A DNA stretch of 64,000 nucleotides from Clostridiales bacterium (GTDB lineage Bacteria; Bacillota; Clostridia; Lachnospirales; Lachnospiraceae), in contig JAGZJZ010000010.1 of assembly GCA_018365455.1 (NCBI GenBank), forward strand, positions 62,001-126,000, in the 5' to 3' direction. The translations under genes and the position numbers were made by a program. Every line of letters begins with the position of its first letter. Positions within the stretch are counted from its first letter, which is position 1. The notes under the pieces are model-generated. The model was given only the letters and a program-made list of their open reading frames with translations. It was not told where the DNA came from and did not search any database. This document shows, one piece after another, positions 8,342 through 17,500 of the stretch.

Positions 8342-9955
8342 ATGACAAAGGTAGTGATTGTAGATGATGAATATTACTTTCGGCAGTATTTGAATTCATG
8401 TATTGATTGGGAGGGAATGGGTTGTCATATTTCAGGTGAAGCTTCTGATGGGGAAGAAGGTTTGCTTTTGGTGGAACGGGAAGAGCCGGATATCGTAATT
8501 CTGGATATTAATATGCCGATTATAGACGGGATTGAATTCAGTAAGCTGATATACGAACGGAAGCTGGAAACCAGAATCATAATTTTAAGCGGCCACAGTG
8601 AATTCCAATATGCGCAGAAGGCAATGAATTACGGTGTGAAAAGTTATTTGTTAAAGCCGCTGAATGAAGAAGAACTGTGCCAGGGGATCCGGGAGATTTC
8701 GAAAGAAGTGGAAGCATTGCGCAGTTACCAGGTAAAACTATCCAGTCTGGAGAAACAGGTAAAAAGAAATCAGCCTTTGCTGGAGGAAAAGATCTTAAAC
8801 GATTTAATTCGGGGAGTTGTTTCAGCCGGAAGTGCACATGGTAAAATGCCACCAGGGCAGGAAGGGATGAATCTGGATTATCATTTTTTTGTTGTGCTGG
8901 TCATGGAAATTGATGATTTTAAATCCAGACAGTGGGATGTGGCGGATAAGGAATTGTGGAAATATGCGGTGCGAAACATTGCCCAGGAGCTGATTCCCGG
9001 CAATATGCATCCCTATTTTTGCGTGGATGAACGGGATAGCATCGTCTGCCTGTTGTGCGGGGATGTATCAAAAGATAATAGCAAATCTGAAATTAAAAAA
9101 TGTGTGCTTCAAATGGCAGAATTTATTTCTAAACACCTTCCATTTACCGTTACCATCGGAATCGGGAATTCAGCATCCGATCCGGCAGGAATTTCAACAT
9201 CTTATCAACAGGCATTATTTTCCCTGAAAAATAAATATAACAGTGGGGGAAACAGTGTGGTTGACTATGAGAAGACGAAATCTTTTATCAGTCAGAATAC
9301 CCTGATTCATTCGGGAATCAGGAATGAATTAATTATGGGGATGAGGCAGGGAGAGCGGGATTCCGTACAGTGTATTGTGAAAAAGATCTTTACGGAAGCC
9401 CAGGAGCACCGCATCAGTTATGATATGCTGCAGTGTCATTGCATGGAATTTATTTTCACCTGTCTGGAGTATCTGGAGGAAGTGTCGGTTCCATTTGGAG
9501 AACTATTTCCCCAAATGCAGTCACCCATGGAGATGCTGGATGGCATTCATACCATTAGCCAGGCACAGAGCAGGATTCTGGACTTATTTGACAAAGCGCT
9601 GTGTTATATTAGTGAGCACAAAAATACCAGAGGGATGAAGCAGCTGGAGGAAATTAAGGCTTATATTGCGGAGCATTTTTGTGAAGCGGAGTTTAAAATA
9701 AATGACATTGCAGGGTATTTTTATGTGAATTACCATTATCTGTGTCACAGCTTTAAAAAGCAGACTGGAATTACGCTGAATCAATATATTACATCTCTTC
9801 GGATTGAACGGGCTAAGACATTAATTGACCAGGGATGCCGGAATATGACGCTGCTGGCTGAACAGGTGGGCTATGGGGATCTGGGGTACTTTGGGAAATG
9901 TTTTAAGAAATATACCGGTGTTTCACCGTCCAAATATATGGAAAAAATTGAATAG
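8342..9955 (+). CDS. YesN-type response regulator with AraC DNA-binding domain
   Basis: The 537-residue protein begins with a receiver domain (1-120): acidic pocket VDDE at 7-10, phospho-acceptor Asp55 in VILDINMP and the conserved Lys in SYLLKPL. A long central region (about 170-420) precedes two C-terminal AraC helix-turn-helix motifs (about 440-535, FKINDIAGYFYVNYHYLCHSFKKQTG and MTLLAEQVGYGDLGYFGKCFKKYTG). I use ATG 8342 because the receiver fold begins there; the longer frame adds only basic linker residues. It is the partner of the kinase at 6464 and probably activates the solute-binding protein and permease genes that follow. A terminator separates it from them, so regulation is likely by binding upstream of 10150. 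Confidence 0.93.
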   Translation: MTKVVIVDDEYYFRQYLNSCIDWEGMGCHISGEASDGEEGLLLVEREEPDIVILDINMPIIDGIEFSKLIYERKLETRIIILSGHSEFQYAQKAMNYGVKSYLLKPLNEEELCQGIREISKEVEALRSYQVKLSSLEKQVKRNQPLLEEKILNDLIRGVVSAGSAHGKMPPGQEGMNLDYHFFVVLVMEIDDFKSRQWDVADKELWKYAVRNIAQELIPGNMHPYFCVDERDSIVCLLCGDVSKDNSKSEIKKCVLQMAEFISKHLPFTVTIGIGNSASDPAGISTSYQQALFSLKNKYNSGGNSVVDYEKTKSFISQNTLIHSGIRNELIMGMRQGERDSVQCIVKKIFTEAQEHRISYDMLQCHCMEFIFTCLEYLEEVSVPFGELFPQMQSPMEMLDGIHTISQAQSRILDLFDKALCYISEHKNTRGMKQLEEIKAYIAEHFCEAEFKINDIAGYFYVNYHYLCHSFKKQTGITLNQYITSLRIERAKTLIDQGCRNMTLLAEQVGYGDLGYFGKCFKKYTGVSPSKYMEKIE

Positions 9956-9964
9956 GATATCAAG

Positions 9965-10040
9965 AAAAGAGGCTTTCCAAAACCAGGTGGTTTATTTACC
10001 ATCTATATGCAGCGCAATCCCGGGGAAAGCTTCTTTTTTC
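9965..10040 (+). terminator. Intrinsic terminator after the response regulator
   Basis: AAAAGAGGCTTTCC at 9965-9978 pairs with GGAAAGCTTCTTTT at 10024-10037 (one G-T pair) and is followed by T residues. The loop is about 45 bases. It separates the regulatory pair from the transport operon. Confidence 0.65.
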
Positions 10041-10149
10041 ATTTATGAAAATCAAACAATATTACCAATGAACAAACAATATTGTCTTACGGAGATCTGC
10101 TAAGTCAGATATACTGAATTTACAATTAATATCTGAAGGAGGATAAGAT

Positions 10150-11568
10150 ATGAGAAAGAAATGGATGCAAGCGGCGGCGGTACTAGTGATTACATCTTTA
10201 ATCTGTATGGGGTGTTCCACAGGAAAGAGCGGAAATACGGAGAATCCCGCAAAGAGTGAGACGGCAGCAGGAGAAACGGCAGCGGGGAAAACAGATGGAG
10301 GTGAATCAGCAGCAGGAGAAACAGATGCCGGAAATGAAGCGGGAAACGAAACCGGAGAAGCAGCAGAAGATAAGCAGCAGGCGACGGCAGAAACAGCGTC
10401 GGGAGAACCGGTAAAACTGAAGGCATTTTTGATGTCTGAGGACGAAGCCAGAGTAAGATTATACAACGAATGTTACGCGCCAAATGTGAAAAATGACCTT
10501 CCGAATCTGGATGTGGAATTTGAACTTCCGGGCAAAGGATATCAGGAAAAACTGCGTATCTACAATGCTTCCGGGGAGCTGCCCGATGTATTTTTCGGAT
10601 GGAATATTATTCTGGAAAGTGATAATGCAGTGAATCTGACGCCTTATATTGAAAAAGACGGATTTATTGACCGGTATAAAACAAAATCGGCGCTGGTTCC
10701 TTACAGCGATGGTAATATCTATGCAATCAGTGCGGGGATGGACGCCTACTATACCGCAGCAATGATTTATAACAAAGAGATATTTGAAAAGGAAAATATC
10801 AAAGTACCCACAAATTTTGAAGAGTTATTGGATGCCTGCACCCAGTTTGCGGCAAAAGATTATGTTCCAATCTCTATGCTGGGCAGTTTTACGGCATACG
10901 CATTTTTACCCCAGGAACTGATTACCATGGATGATCCCGAAAATATGAAGAAGATTATAGCCGGAGATATGGGATTTGATTCAGAACCGTTCCGAAACGC
11001 CATGAAGAAATATGAACAGATGATCAATGCCGGTGCATTTGCAAAAGATGCGGCAACTACTACTTATGATGAACATGTGGCACTGTTCACATCCGGCAAA
11101 TCCCCTATGATCTATGCACCATTGTGGGTATATGGTTCAATTGACAAAATGGAGAATCTGGATTATTTTTCACTTCCAACTTTTAATAAGACACCTGGAT
11201 TCCTCAATGGCTGGGGACAGGCATATGGCGGTTACATGGTATCCAAAAACAGTGAAAACATTGAGGAATCAGTGAAACTGGCAGAGTGGATGGTGGAACA
11301 GGATGCCAAATTCTTCTCGGAAGAAATGGGAAATGCAGTGGGGATGGATGTTGGAACAGAACCAAAACTTTCCCCTATCACCAAGGACTATTATGATCTG
11401 TTTAACCAGGAGGGAATGGATGTAATACCAAATTATGCATCTAACTTCCTGAAAGATTCGGTCAAAGCGGAATTAGAAGTTAATATTGGAAAACTGCTGA
11501 CCAAGCAGTTGACGGCAGATGAATTTTGCACCACTATGGATAAACTGCAGAAAGATGCTGAGAAGTAA
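10150..11568 (+). CDS. Extracellular solute-binding lipoprotein of a carbohydrate ABC importer (family 1)
   Basis: The 472-residue protein has a lipoprotein signal peptide ending in a lipobox around Cys22 (ICMGC). An Ala/Gly/Glu/Thr-rich flexible linker (about 27-85) precedes the bilobal binding domain. The domain shows the family-1 sugar-binder patterns LPDVFFGW, DAYYTAAMIYNKEIFEKENIKVPTN and NGWGQAYGGYMVSKNS. It delivers an unidentified sugar or oligosaccharide to the two permeases that follow. No ATPase gene is in the cluster; family-1 systems often share a housekeeping MsmK/MsiK-type ATPase. The ribosome site is AAGGAGG, 8 bases upstream. Confidence 0.92.
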   Translation: MRKKWMQAAAVLVITSLICMGCSTGKSGNTENPAKSETAAGETAAGKTDGGESAAGETDAGNEAGNETGEAAEDKQQATAETASGEPVKLKAFLMSEDEARVRLYNECYAPNVKNDLPNLDVEFELPGKGYQEKLRIYNASGELPDVFFGWNIILESDNAVNLTPYIEKDGFIDRYKTKSALVPYSDGNIYAISAGMDAYYTAAMIYNKEIFEKENIKVPTNFEELLDACTQFAAKDYVPISMLGSFTAYAFLPQELITMDDPENMKKIIAGDMGFDSEPFRNAMKKYEQMINAGAFAKDAATTTYDEHVALFTSGKSPMIYAPLWVYGSIDKMENLDYFSLPTFNKTPGFLNGWGQAYGGYMVSKNSENIEESVKLAEWMVEQDAKFFSEEMGNAVGMDVGTEPKLSPITKDYYDLFNQEGMDVIPNYASNFLKDSVKAELEVNIGKLLTKQLTADEFCTTMDKLQKDAEK

Positions 11569-11588
11569 TTGGATGGGGAGGTAAAGCC

Positions 11589-12476
11589 ATGGACAGATAT
11601 TTAAGCAAGAAATGGATCATACTGGTGTTCCTGGCACCAGCCACCATCATATTTAGTATATTTATTTTATACCCTATGCTGCCGACTATTTATACGAGCT
11701 TTTTTGAATACGATGGATTTAAGATAGGGAAGTTTGTGGGAATCGGGAATTACAGTGCGGTTCTGACCGATCCTGTGTTTTGGCATTCTGTTTCCAATAC
11801 ACTAAAAATTGTACTGCTGCAGACACTGATTGCAGGCCCTGTATCATTGCTCCTTGCCCTGCTGATCAACCTTTGCTCGGCAAAAATGAGGCGTTATGTC
11901 AAGATCACGTATTTTATGCCAACAGTATTAAACATTACCGTTATCTGTCTCATGTGGAAAATGGTCTTACAGCCCAATTGGGGAATTATCGATACTTTAT
12001 TGACAAAATTAGGATTAAGTGAACTGATACACACCTGGCTGATAGATGAAAAGACGGCGATCTGGTGTGTGGCGTTTGTATTCGTCTGGCAGTATATTGG
12101 CTACAATATGGTTCTGTTATATTCCGGAATTCGTTCCATACCGGAGACCTATATGGAGGCAGCAAAGGTAGAGGGAGCTAATTTCTTCCAGCAGTGCAGG
12201 TATATTACGATTCCCCTGCTTCAGGAAATCATTAAATTTGTACTGATTATATCTACAGCCGGAACCCTTGGTATGTTTGCACACGTGCAGGTTATGACAA
12301 ACGGAGGGCCGGGAGATCTGACTAGAACCATTGTCTATCAGCTTTATTATAAGGCATACCAGAGCCAGCAATTTGGAGAGGCAAATGCGATTGCAGTTAT
12401 TTTTGCAGTGATCGGCATCGGTGTGTTTATGCTGATTAATCGCTTTGTGGCAAGAGAGCGGATCGAGCTTGTATAA
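11589..12476 (+). CDS. Carbohydrate ABC importer permease (MalF/UgpA-type)
   Basis: The 295-residue protein has six predicted membrane helices, beginning with IILVFLAPATIIFSIFILYPML. The EAA loop YMEAAKVEGANFFQQCRYITIPLL (about 193-216) contacts the ATPase. The length and the NGGPGDLTRTIVYQLYYKAY segment are typical of the MalF/UgpA half of a heterodimeric importer. It starts 20 bases after the binding-protein gene and has GGGGAGG as ribosome site. The substrate is unknown. Confidence 0.93.
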   Translation: MDRYLSKKWIILVFLAPATIIFSIFILYPMLPTIYTSFFEYDGFKIGKFVGIGNYSAVLTDPVFWHSVSNTLKIVLLQTLIAGPVSLLLALLINLCSAKMRRYVKITYFMPTVLNITVICLMWKMVLQPNWGIIDTLLTKLGLSELIHTWLIDEKTAIWCVAFVFVWQYIGYNMVLLYSGIRSIPETYMEAAKVEGANFFQQCRYITIPLLQEIIKFVLIISTAGTLGMFAHVQVMTNGGPGDLTRTIVYQLYYKAYQSQQFGEANAIAVIFAVIGIGVFMLINRFVARERIELV

Positions 12477-12524
12477 CTTAAAGTAAATAACAGGATGGTT
12501 CGGTGAAGATGATTTTTGAGTATG

Positions 12525-12574
12525 CAGGTGTAAAAACGGAGGTGTAGCGGGCTGCGCTGAGTATTTTACACCTG
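12525..12574 (+). other. Intra-operon hairpin between the two permease genes
   Basis: CAGGTGTAAAA at 12525-12535 pairs exactly with TTTTACACCTG at 12564-12574. It lies in a 174-base gap between two genes whose products are normally made in equal amounts. No T-run follows, so it is more likely an RNA-processing or stability element than a terminator. Function is inferred. Confidence 0.4.
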
Positions 12575-12650
12575 TGCTATTACAAGATCAGACCGGCGGA
12601 ACATTTGGTTAATCACTGGGAGTTATATTAGACAAAAGGAAGGAGCTATA

Positions 12651-13478
12651 ATGAAGAAAAAAGGCAGAAAAATTATCCTTTGGCTGAGTATGGTGATGAT
12701 CAGTTTTCTATTTCTGTACCCGTTATTGTGGATGGTACTGACTTCTCTGAAGACAAAGGAAGATGTAATGATAAATCCATTCGGATTGCCTGCGGAATGG
12801 ATGTTCAGCAATTATGCAGATGCATTTACAACGTTTGATTTCCCAAGGTTTTTCCTGAACAGCGTGGTGTATACTGCGGGAACGATTTTGCTTACCATAT
12901 TTTGTGCAATTATGTTTGCTTATGCGGTAGCCAGAATGAGATTTAAACTCAGCAGTTTTATGGTAAATCTGCTGCAGGTGGGGATGATTGTTCCGGTTTT
13001 TGTAATCGTACTTTCTTTGTTCAGCCTGATGGGCGATCTGGGAGTGCGTAATACCTACCAGGGGATGATTATGCTCTATACCGCAAGTGCTCTGCCCATA
13101 TCGGTAATCATATTTACCGGTTATTTCCGGTCACTGCCATTTGAACTGGAGGAAGCGGCTTATATGGACGGGTGCGGCGTATTTCGGACATTTTTTAAAA
13201 TTATGGTGCCAATGGTGGCGCCTGCAGTGACTACGGTTGTGATTGTGGTATTCATGAATTATTCCTGGAATGAATTTTCACTGGCATATCTGCTGATCGA
13301 TTCACAGAATATGAGATCCCTCCCCATTTCATTAAATTATTTTACTTCATTAAGAGGTACGGACTGGGGACTGCTGGGGGCAACTATGGTAATGATCAGC
13401 GCTCCGGCTGTTCTGCTGAATATCGTGTGCGGGGAAAAGATTGAAGATGCTTTGACGGCAACGTCAGCACTGAAATAA
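12651..13478 (+). CDS. Carbohydrate ABC importer permease (MalG/UgpE-type)
   Basis: The 275-residue protein has six predicted helices, the first after a basic N-end (KKKGRKIILWLSMVMISFLFLYPLLWMVLTS). The EAA loop is ELEEAAYMDGCGVFRTFFKIMVPMV (about 165-189). It is the MalG-like partner of the permease at 11589 and ends with the usual ALTATSALK-type tail. The ribosome site is AAGGAAGGAG. The unusually long gap before it carries the hairpin at 12525. Confidence 0.93.
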   Translation: MKKKGRKIILWLSMVMISFLFLYPLLWMVLTSLKTKEDVMINPFGLPAEWMFSNYADAFTTFDFPRFFLNSVVYTAGTILLTIFCAIMFAYAVARMRFKLSSFMVNLLQVGMIVPVFVIVLSLFSLMGDLGVRNTYQGMIMLYTASALPISVIIFTGYFRSLPFELEEAAYMDGCGVFRTFFKIMVPMVAPAVTTVVIVVFMNYSWNEFSLAYLLIDSQNMRSLPISLNYFTSLRGTDWGLLGATMVMISAPAVLLNIVCGEKIEDALTATSALK

Positions 13479-13512
13479 AAGTGAAATAATATTGAAATAA
13501 AAGGAGAAGTTT

Positions 13513-14670
13513 ATGACGAGAAAAGAACGATTGATGGCTGTTCTTAAGGGGGAACCTGTTGACAGGCCGCCGGTATCCTTTTACGAAATCAACGGGTATT
13601 CGGAGGATGAGCAGGATCCCGATCCATTTAACATTTATAATCATCCATCCTGGAAGCCCCTGCTGAAATTGGCCAGGGAAAAAACAGACCGTATGATTAT
13701 GTGTTACATACCATTTGTGCATACGGCTACCCAGGTGGAGAAACAGACGGTAGTAACGAACTATTTTGATGAGCAGGGACGTAAGCATGTAATTACGGAA
13801 ATAAAGGCAGGGGACCGCACACTGCGTCAGCATACAAGGCGGGATACGGATGTAAATACTGTCTGGATTCTGGAACATTTTATTAAGGATGAAGAAGATC
13901 TGGAAGCCTGGATTGCACTGCCTTCTGAAGAAATCGGAGAGCCGGATTACCGGCAGATTCTATCCGTGGAAAAAGAAATCGGAGATACCGGTATTGTAAT
14001 GATAGAAACGGGGGATGCCTTGTGTGAGATAGCATCGCTAATGGATATGGAAGAGTATATGATCATAGCGATGACCGAGGGGGAACTTTTTCATAAAGCG
14101 TTAAAAAAGGCGCAGGAAATATTATTGAAAAAAACGGCGCGGATTGCCGAAGATCTGCCGGGGCGGCTTTGGCGTATATATGGTCCGGAATATGCGGCGC
14201 CGCCATATCTGCCACCGAAACTGTATAAGGAATATGTAACGGATTATGACCGTGATCTGGTTGGGGTAATACAGAAGTATGGCGGTTTTGCCAGAATCCA
14301 TCAGCATGGAAGGCAGAAAGATATTCTGGAGTATACCGCACAGACCGGATGTTCCGGGCTGGATCCTATTGAACCTGTTCCCCAGGGCGATGTAGAGTTA
14401 TCCGAAGTGCGCAAAAAATATGGGCAGCAGATGGTCTTATTTGGAGGGCTTGAAATCAGTGATATGGAGCAGATGGGCCAGGAAGAATTTAAAATGAAAG
14501 TGGAACATGCCATGTGCCAGGGGATGGAAGGTGAGGGAAGAGGCTTTGTGCTGATGCCGTCGTCCTGCCCGCTGGGGAGGATACTTTCCGAAAATGTATA
14601 TAAAAATTATGAAGTGATGATTGAAGCTGTAGAACGTTATTCACTAACAACAGGAGGACAGAACGGATGA
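13513..14670 (+). CDS. URO-D superfamily protein, paralogue 2
   Basis: The 385-residue protein belongs to the URO-D superfamily: N-terminal MTRKERLMAVLKGEPVDRPPV, a barrel core and the late strand QMVLFGGLEISDMEQMGQEEF. At the MtaA zinc-motif position it has IHQHGR instead of HxCG, so it is the most divergent of the four paralogues. It is probably co-transcribed with the importer (34-base gap) and overlaps the next gene by four bases (ATGA), which suggests coupling to the Gfo/Idh dehydrogenase. The reaction is unknown. A role in breaking down the imported compound is inferred from position only. Confidence 0.78.
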   Translation: MTRKERLMAVLKGEPVDRPPVSFYEINGYSEDEQDPDPFNIYNHPSWKPLLKLAREKTDRMIMCYIPFVHTATQVEKQTVVTNYFDEQGRKHVITEIKAGDRTLRQHTRRDTDVNTVWILEHFIKDEEDLEAWIALPSEEIGEPDYRQILSVEKEIGDTGIVMIETGDALCEIASLMDMEEYMIIAMTEGELFHKALKKAQEILLKKTARIAEDLPGRLWRIYGPEYAAPPYLPPKLYKEYVTDYDRDLVGVIQKYGGFARIHQHGRQKDILEYTAQTGCSGLDPIEPVPQGDVELSEVRKKYGQQMVLFGGLEISDMEQMGQEEFKMKVEHAMCQGMEGEGRGFVLMPSSCPLGRILSENVYKNYEVMIEAVERYSLTTGGQNG

Positions 14671-15899
14671 AAAAGATAAAAGCGGCGCTGATCGGGGCAG
14701 GACAGCGGGGAGCCCAGGCTTATGCATCCTATGCAGGCAGGCATCCGGAAGAACTGGAATTTATTGCGGTGGCGGAACCCGATCCCAGGCGGAGGGAATC
14801 CTTTCAAAAGGAGTTTCATATTCCGGATGAAAATTGTTTTGAGAACTGGGAAACTTTTTTTCAGCAGGATAAAATGGCAGATGCGGTGCTGATCTGTACA
14901 CAGGACCAGGAACATTTTTCTCCAACAATAAAGGCAATGGAGAAAGGATATCATATTTTACTGGAAAAGCCTGTTTCCAACCAGCCGGATGAATGTGCTG
15001 CAATGGAAAAGGCGGTGGCAGAATATCCGAATGTATTCTTAGTATGCCACGTACTTCGCTATACCCCATTTTTTAAGACGATAAAAAAACTGCTGGATGA
15101 AAATAAAATTGGTGAATTGCAGAATATTCAGTTGATTGAAAATGTTGGATACTGGCATCAGGCACACAGCTTTGTACGGGGAAACTGGAGAAACAGCCAA
15201 AGTTCCAGCCCTATGATTCTCGCAAAATGCTGCCATGATATGGACATCCTTTTGTGGCTGGCGGATGCTGACTGCAGCAGAGTTTCTTCCTTTGGTTCTC
15301 TGGGGCACTTTAAAAAAGAAAAGGCACCTGCGTTAGCTGCAAAACGATGTCCGGCAGCAGATGAGTGTGCTTATTATGCGCCGGGGATTTACATAGACTG
15401 GAAAGATAACTGGCAGGCAGATGTTATTAAAAAAGTAGTTAGCCCGGATACCAGCGAGGAAGCCATCCTGGATGCACTTCGGACAGGACCTTATGGCAGA
15501 TGTGTCTATGACTGTGATAACGACGTGGTAGACCATCAGGTTGTGAATCTGGAATTTACCAATCATGTTACGGCATCCTTTACCATGAGTGCTTTTTCCT
15601 GGGATTGCAGCAGAGTGATAAAGCTCATGGGAAGCAAAGGGGAAATAAGCGGCAGGCTGGAAGACGACCACATTGAATTAATCGATTTTAAGAAAGGAAA
15701 AAAAGAGACGATTCTGATTGATGCTATAAAGGAAGGGCATGGCGGCGGAGACTATGGGATAATGAAAGAATTTCTGCAGTTGATCAGAGAAAATAAGGAT
15801 GGAGCGGGAGGTACCAGAGCCCTGTCAGCACTCCAGGGGCACAGGATTGCGTTTGCAGCGGAGGAAGCCAGGGTGATGGGGACGGTTGTTAAGATGTAG
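14667..15899 (+). CDS. Gfo/Idh/MocA-family NAD(P)-dependent oxidoreductase
   Basis: The 410-residue protein has an N-terminal Rossmann fold with the GAGQRG dinucleotide loop (10-15) and the family EKP signature at Glu100-Lys101-Pro102. The C-terminal half is the usual alpha/beta substrate domain (LRYTPFFKTIKKLLDENKIGEL; HCCHDMD-like KCCHDMDILLWL). Family members oxidise or reduce sugar hydroxyls or inositols with NAD(P). The ATG overlaps the stop of paralogue 2, so the two probably act in one pathway. It is a little longer than the common ~340-390 residues. The substrate is unknown. Confidence 0.9.
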   Translation: MKKIKAALIGAGQRGAQAYASYAGRHPEELEFIAVAEPDPRRRESFQKEFHIPDENCFENWETFFQQDKMADAVLICTQDQEHFSPTIKAMEKGYHILLEKPVSNQPDECAAMEKAVAEYPNVFLVCHVLRYTPFFKTIKKLLDENKIGELQNIQLIENVGYWHQAHSFVRGNWRNSQSSSPMILAKCCHDMDILLWLADADCSRVSSFGSLGHFKKEKAPALAAKRCPAADECAYYAPGIYIDWKDNWQADVIKKVVSPDTSEEAILDALRTGPYGRCVYDCDNDVVDHQVVNLEFTNHVTASFTMSAFSWDCSRVIKLMGSKGEISGRLEDDHIELIDFKKGKKETILIDAIKEGHGGGDYGIMKEFLQLIRENKDGAGGTRALSALQGHRIAFAAEEARVMGTVVKM

Positions 15900-16002
15900 A
15901 GGGTCAAGATATGCATTGAGGGAAGACACGTGCTGCGGGCAAGATGCGAAGAGGGTCAAGACATGCGTTGAGTCAAGATGTGTACTGCGGACAAACTACA
16001 TA
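15899..16002 (+). repeat. Degenerate 52-bp tandem repeat in an intra-operon gap
   Basis: GAGGGTCAAGATATGCATTG at 15899 recurs with two changes at 15951, 52 bp on, and the remainder of each unit (…TGCTGCGGGCAAGATG / …TACTGCGGACAAACTA) is also alignable. It fills the gap between the dehydrogenase and URO-D paralogue 3 and shows no gene. Confidence 0.55.
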
Positions 16003-16030
16003 TTGAGAACAGACTCAGAAAGGGAACATT

Positions 16031-17056
16031 ATGACAGGCAGAGAGCGGGTAATAAACTGCATCAAACATTTGGAAACAGACAGAATACCCCATTATATTG
16101 AGCTGGGATCGGAAGAACTGGAAAAGATGCATCAATTCACCGGAATGAGTAATTATCAGGATACGCTGGATAATGACATTGATATGGCAGGAATTGACAG
16201 CGGATATACAGAGGTCACAGACAAGCCAGGATATTTTATGGATGATTTTGGTGTATGCTGGAACCGAAACGGAGTGGATAAGGATATCGGAGTGATTGAC
16301 TCCTGTATCCTTTGCAGACCGGAGGATTTAAAATCCTATTCTTTCCCGGAAATCAAGGAGGAGCAGGTACGTGAAAAGTTAAGGCAGCTTTCCGGAAATG
16401 GAAGAAATACATTTAAAGCAGCATCTATCAGCTTTTCTATGTTCGAGCGTGCATGGACGCTGTGCGGAATGGAGAATTTACTGGTGTTCATGATAGAAGA
16501 ACCGGACTTTGTACATGAACTGCTGGGAAAGATCTGTGATTATAACTGTCGGTTAATACAGATTGCGTTGGAATATGATATTGACGGCATTTGTCTGGGA
16601 GATGACTGGGGTCAGCAGAAAGGAATGATCATGGGACCTGAGAAATGGCGGGAATTCATACGGCCTCAAATGAAAAAAATGTACCACCAGATCAAAAGTG
16701 CTGATAAATATGTAATACAGCATTCCTGTGGGGATATCGAAGCTGTCTTTGAGGATCTCATAGAGATTGGTCTGGATGTTTATCAGACCTTTCAGCCGGA
16801 AATCTATAATATGGCAGATGTAAAGGAAAAAATCGGAAGCAGACTCACTTTTTGGGGAGGGATCAGTACCCAGACCTTATTGTCATTTGCTGCGCCCCAG
16901 GAGGTAAAGGAGGTCATTGTCAGAACTGCAGGCATTATGAAAGGGAAAGGCGGGTATATTCTGGCGCCCACTCATGCGGTACCGGGAGATGTGCCGGCGG
17001 AAAATATTGAGGTTATGGCGGAGATATTTAGAAACCAGGAGAAGTATTTTCTTTGA
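16031..17056 (+). CDS. URO-D superfamily protein, paralogue 3 (retains HxCG motif)
   Basis: The 341-residue protein has the superfamily core: SFSMFERAWTLCGMENLL (about 134-151), ICLGDDWGQQKGMI (187-200), HSCGDIE beginning at His231, and FWGGISTQTLLSFAAPQEV. His231 and Cys233 match the HxC zinc-ligand pattern of MtaA-type corrinoid methyltransferases. The other three paralogues have changed this site, so this copy is the best candidate for a methyl-transfer reaction. No corrinoid-protein gene is visible in the window, which argues for caution. It is the last gene of the run that starts with the importer and has ribosome site AAAGGGA. Confidence 0.82.
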   Translation: MTGRERVINCIKHLETDRIPHYIELGSEELEKMHQFTGMSNYQDTLDNDIDMAGIDSGYTEVTDKPGYFMDDFGVCWNRNGVDKDIGVIDSCILCRPEDLKSYSFPEIKEEQVREKLRQLSGNGRNTFKAASISFSMFERAWTLCGMENLLVFMIEEPDFVHELLGKICDYNCRLIQIALEYDIDGICLGDDWGQQKGMIMGPEKWREFIRPQMKKMYHQIKSADKYVIQHSCGDIEAVFEDLIEIGLDVYQTFQPEIYNMADVKEKIGSRLTFWGGISTQTLLSFAAPQEVKEVIVRTAGIMKGKGGYILAPTHAVPGDVPAENIEVMAEIFRNQEKYFL

Positions 17057-17083
17057 TTAGTTGTATTGTGTATGGGGAAATAA

Positions 17084-17451
17084 AAATTGGGTTTTGCTGA
17101 GGAAGGCTGCGCTTTGTATTGGAAGACAGTGTGCGGAAAGAGAAGGGGGCGGACCTGGACTGGTGTTTGGAAGGCTTAACGCAGAACTGGCATTTTCTAA
17201 CCTTCCTGAAGCGCTTTTTGGCGGCACGCGGGCATTCGCTCCGTAATCCTGATGGATTTCGCAGCTCATTGCCCGCTTCGTATCCGATGGGAGCCATCGA
17301 ATACGATCCGCCAAAAAACACTCCAGGAAGGTAAGTAAATGCACAGATCTGCTACACGCCTTCCAAACACCAGTCCAGGTCCGCCCCCTTCTCTTTCCGT
17401 ACACTACCTATCTTTTACAAAGCGTTGCCTTCCTCAGCCAAACCCCAATTT
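17084..17451. repeat. Large imperfect palindrome (~370 bp) with internal hairpins, MITE-like or structured RNA
   Basis: The left arm (17084 to about 17222) pairs with the right arm (about 17308-17451) over ~140 bp with scattered mismatches; for example, GGACCTGGACTGGTGTTTGG on the left is matched exactly on the right. The ends are AAATTGGG and CCCCAATTT. The centre has two further hairpins: GCGGGCA 17228-17234 with TGCCCGC 17270-17276, and TTCGTAT…GATGG (17277-17290) with CCATC…ATACGA (17294-17306). It fills the gap between convergently placed URO-D genes. No ribosome site supports the short frames inside it. Whether it is a mobile element, a bidirectional terminator or an RNA is not decided by sequence. 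Confidence 0.75.
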
Positions 17452-17500
17452 ATGGTTTTATATCAGTCTTACAATTAATAAGTGCATATCATGGTATCTA

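Noticed and set aside
17057..17404. Small open frames on both strands in the 17.1-17.4 kb gap
   Set aside because: They arise from the large palindrome (the same peptide pieces appear on both strands) and lack ribosome sites.
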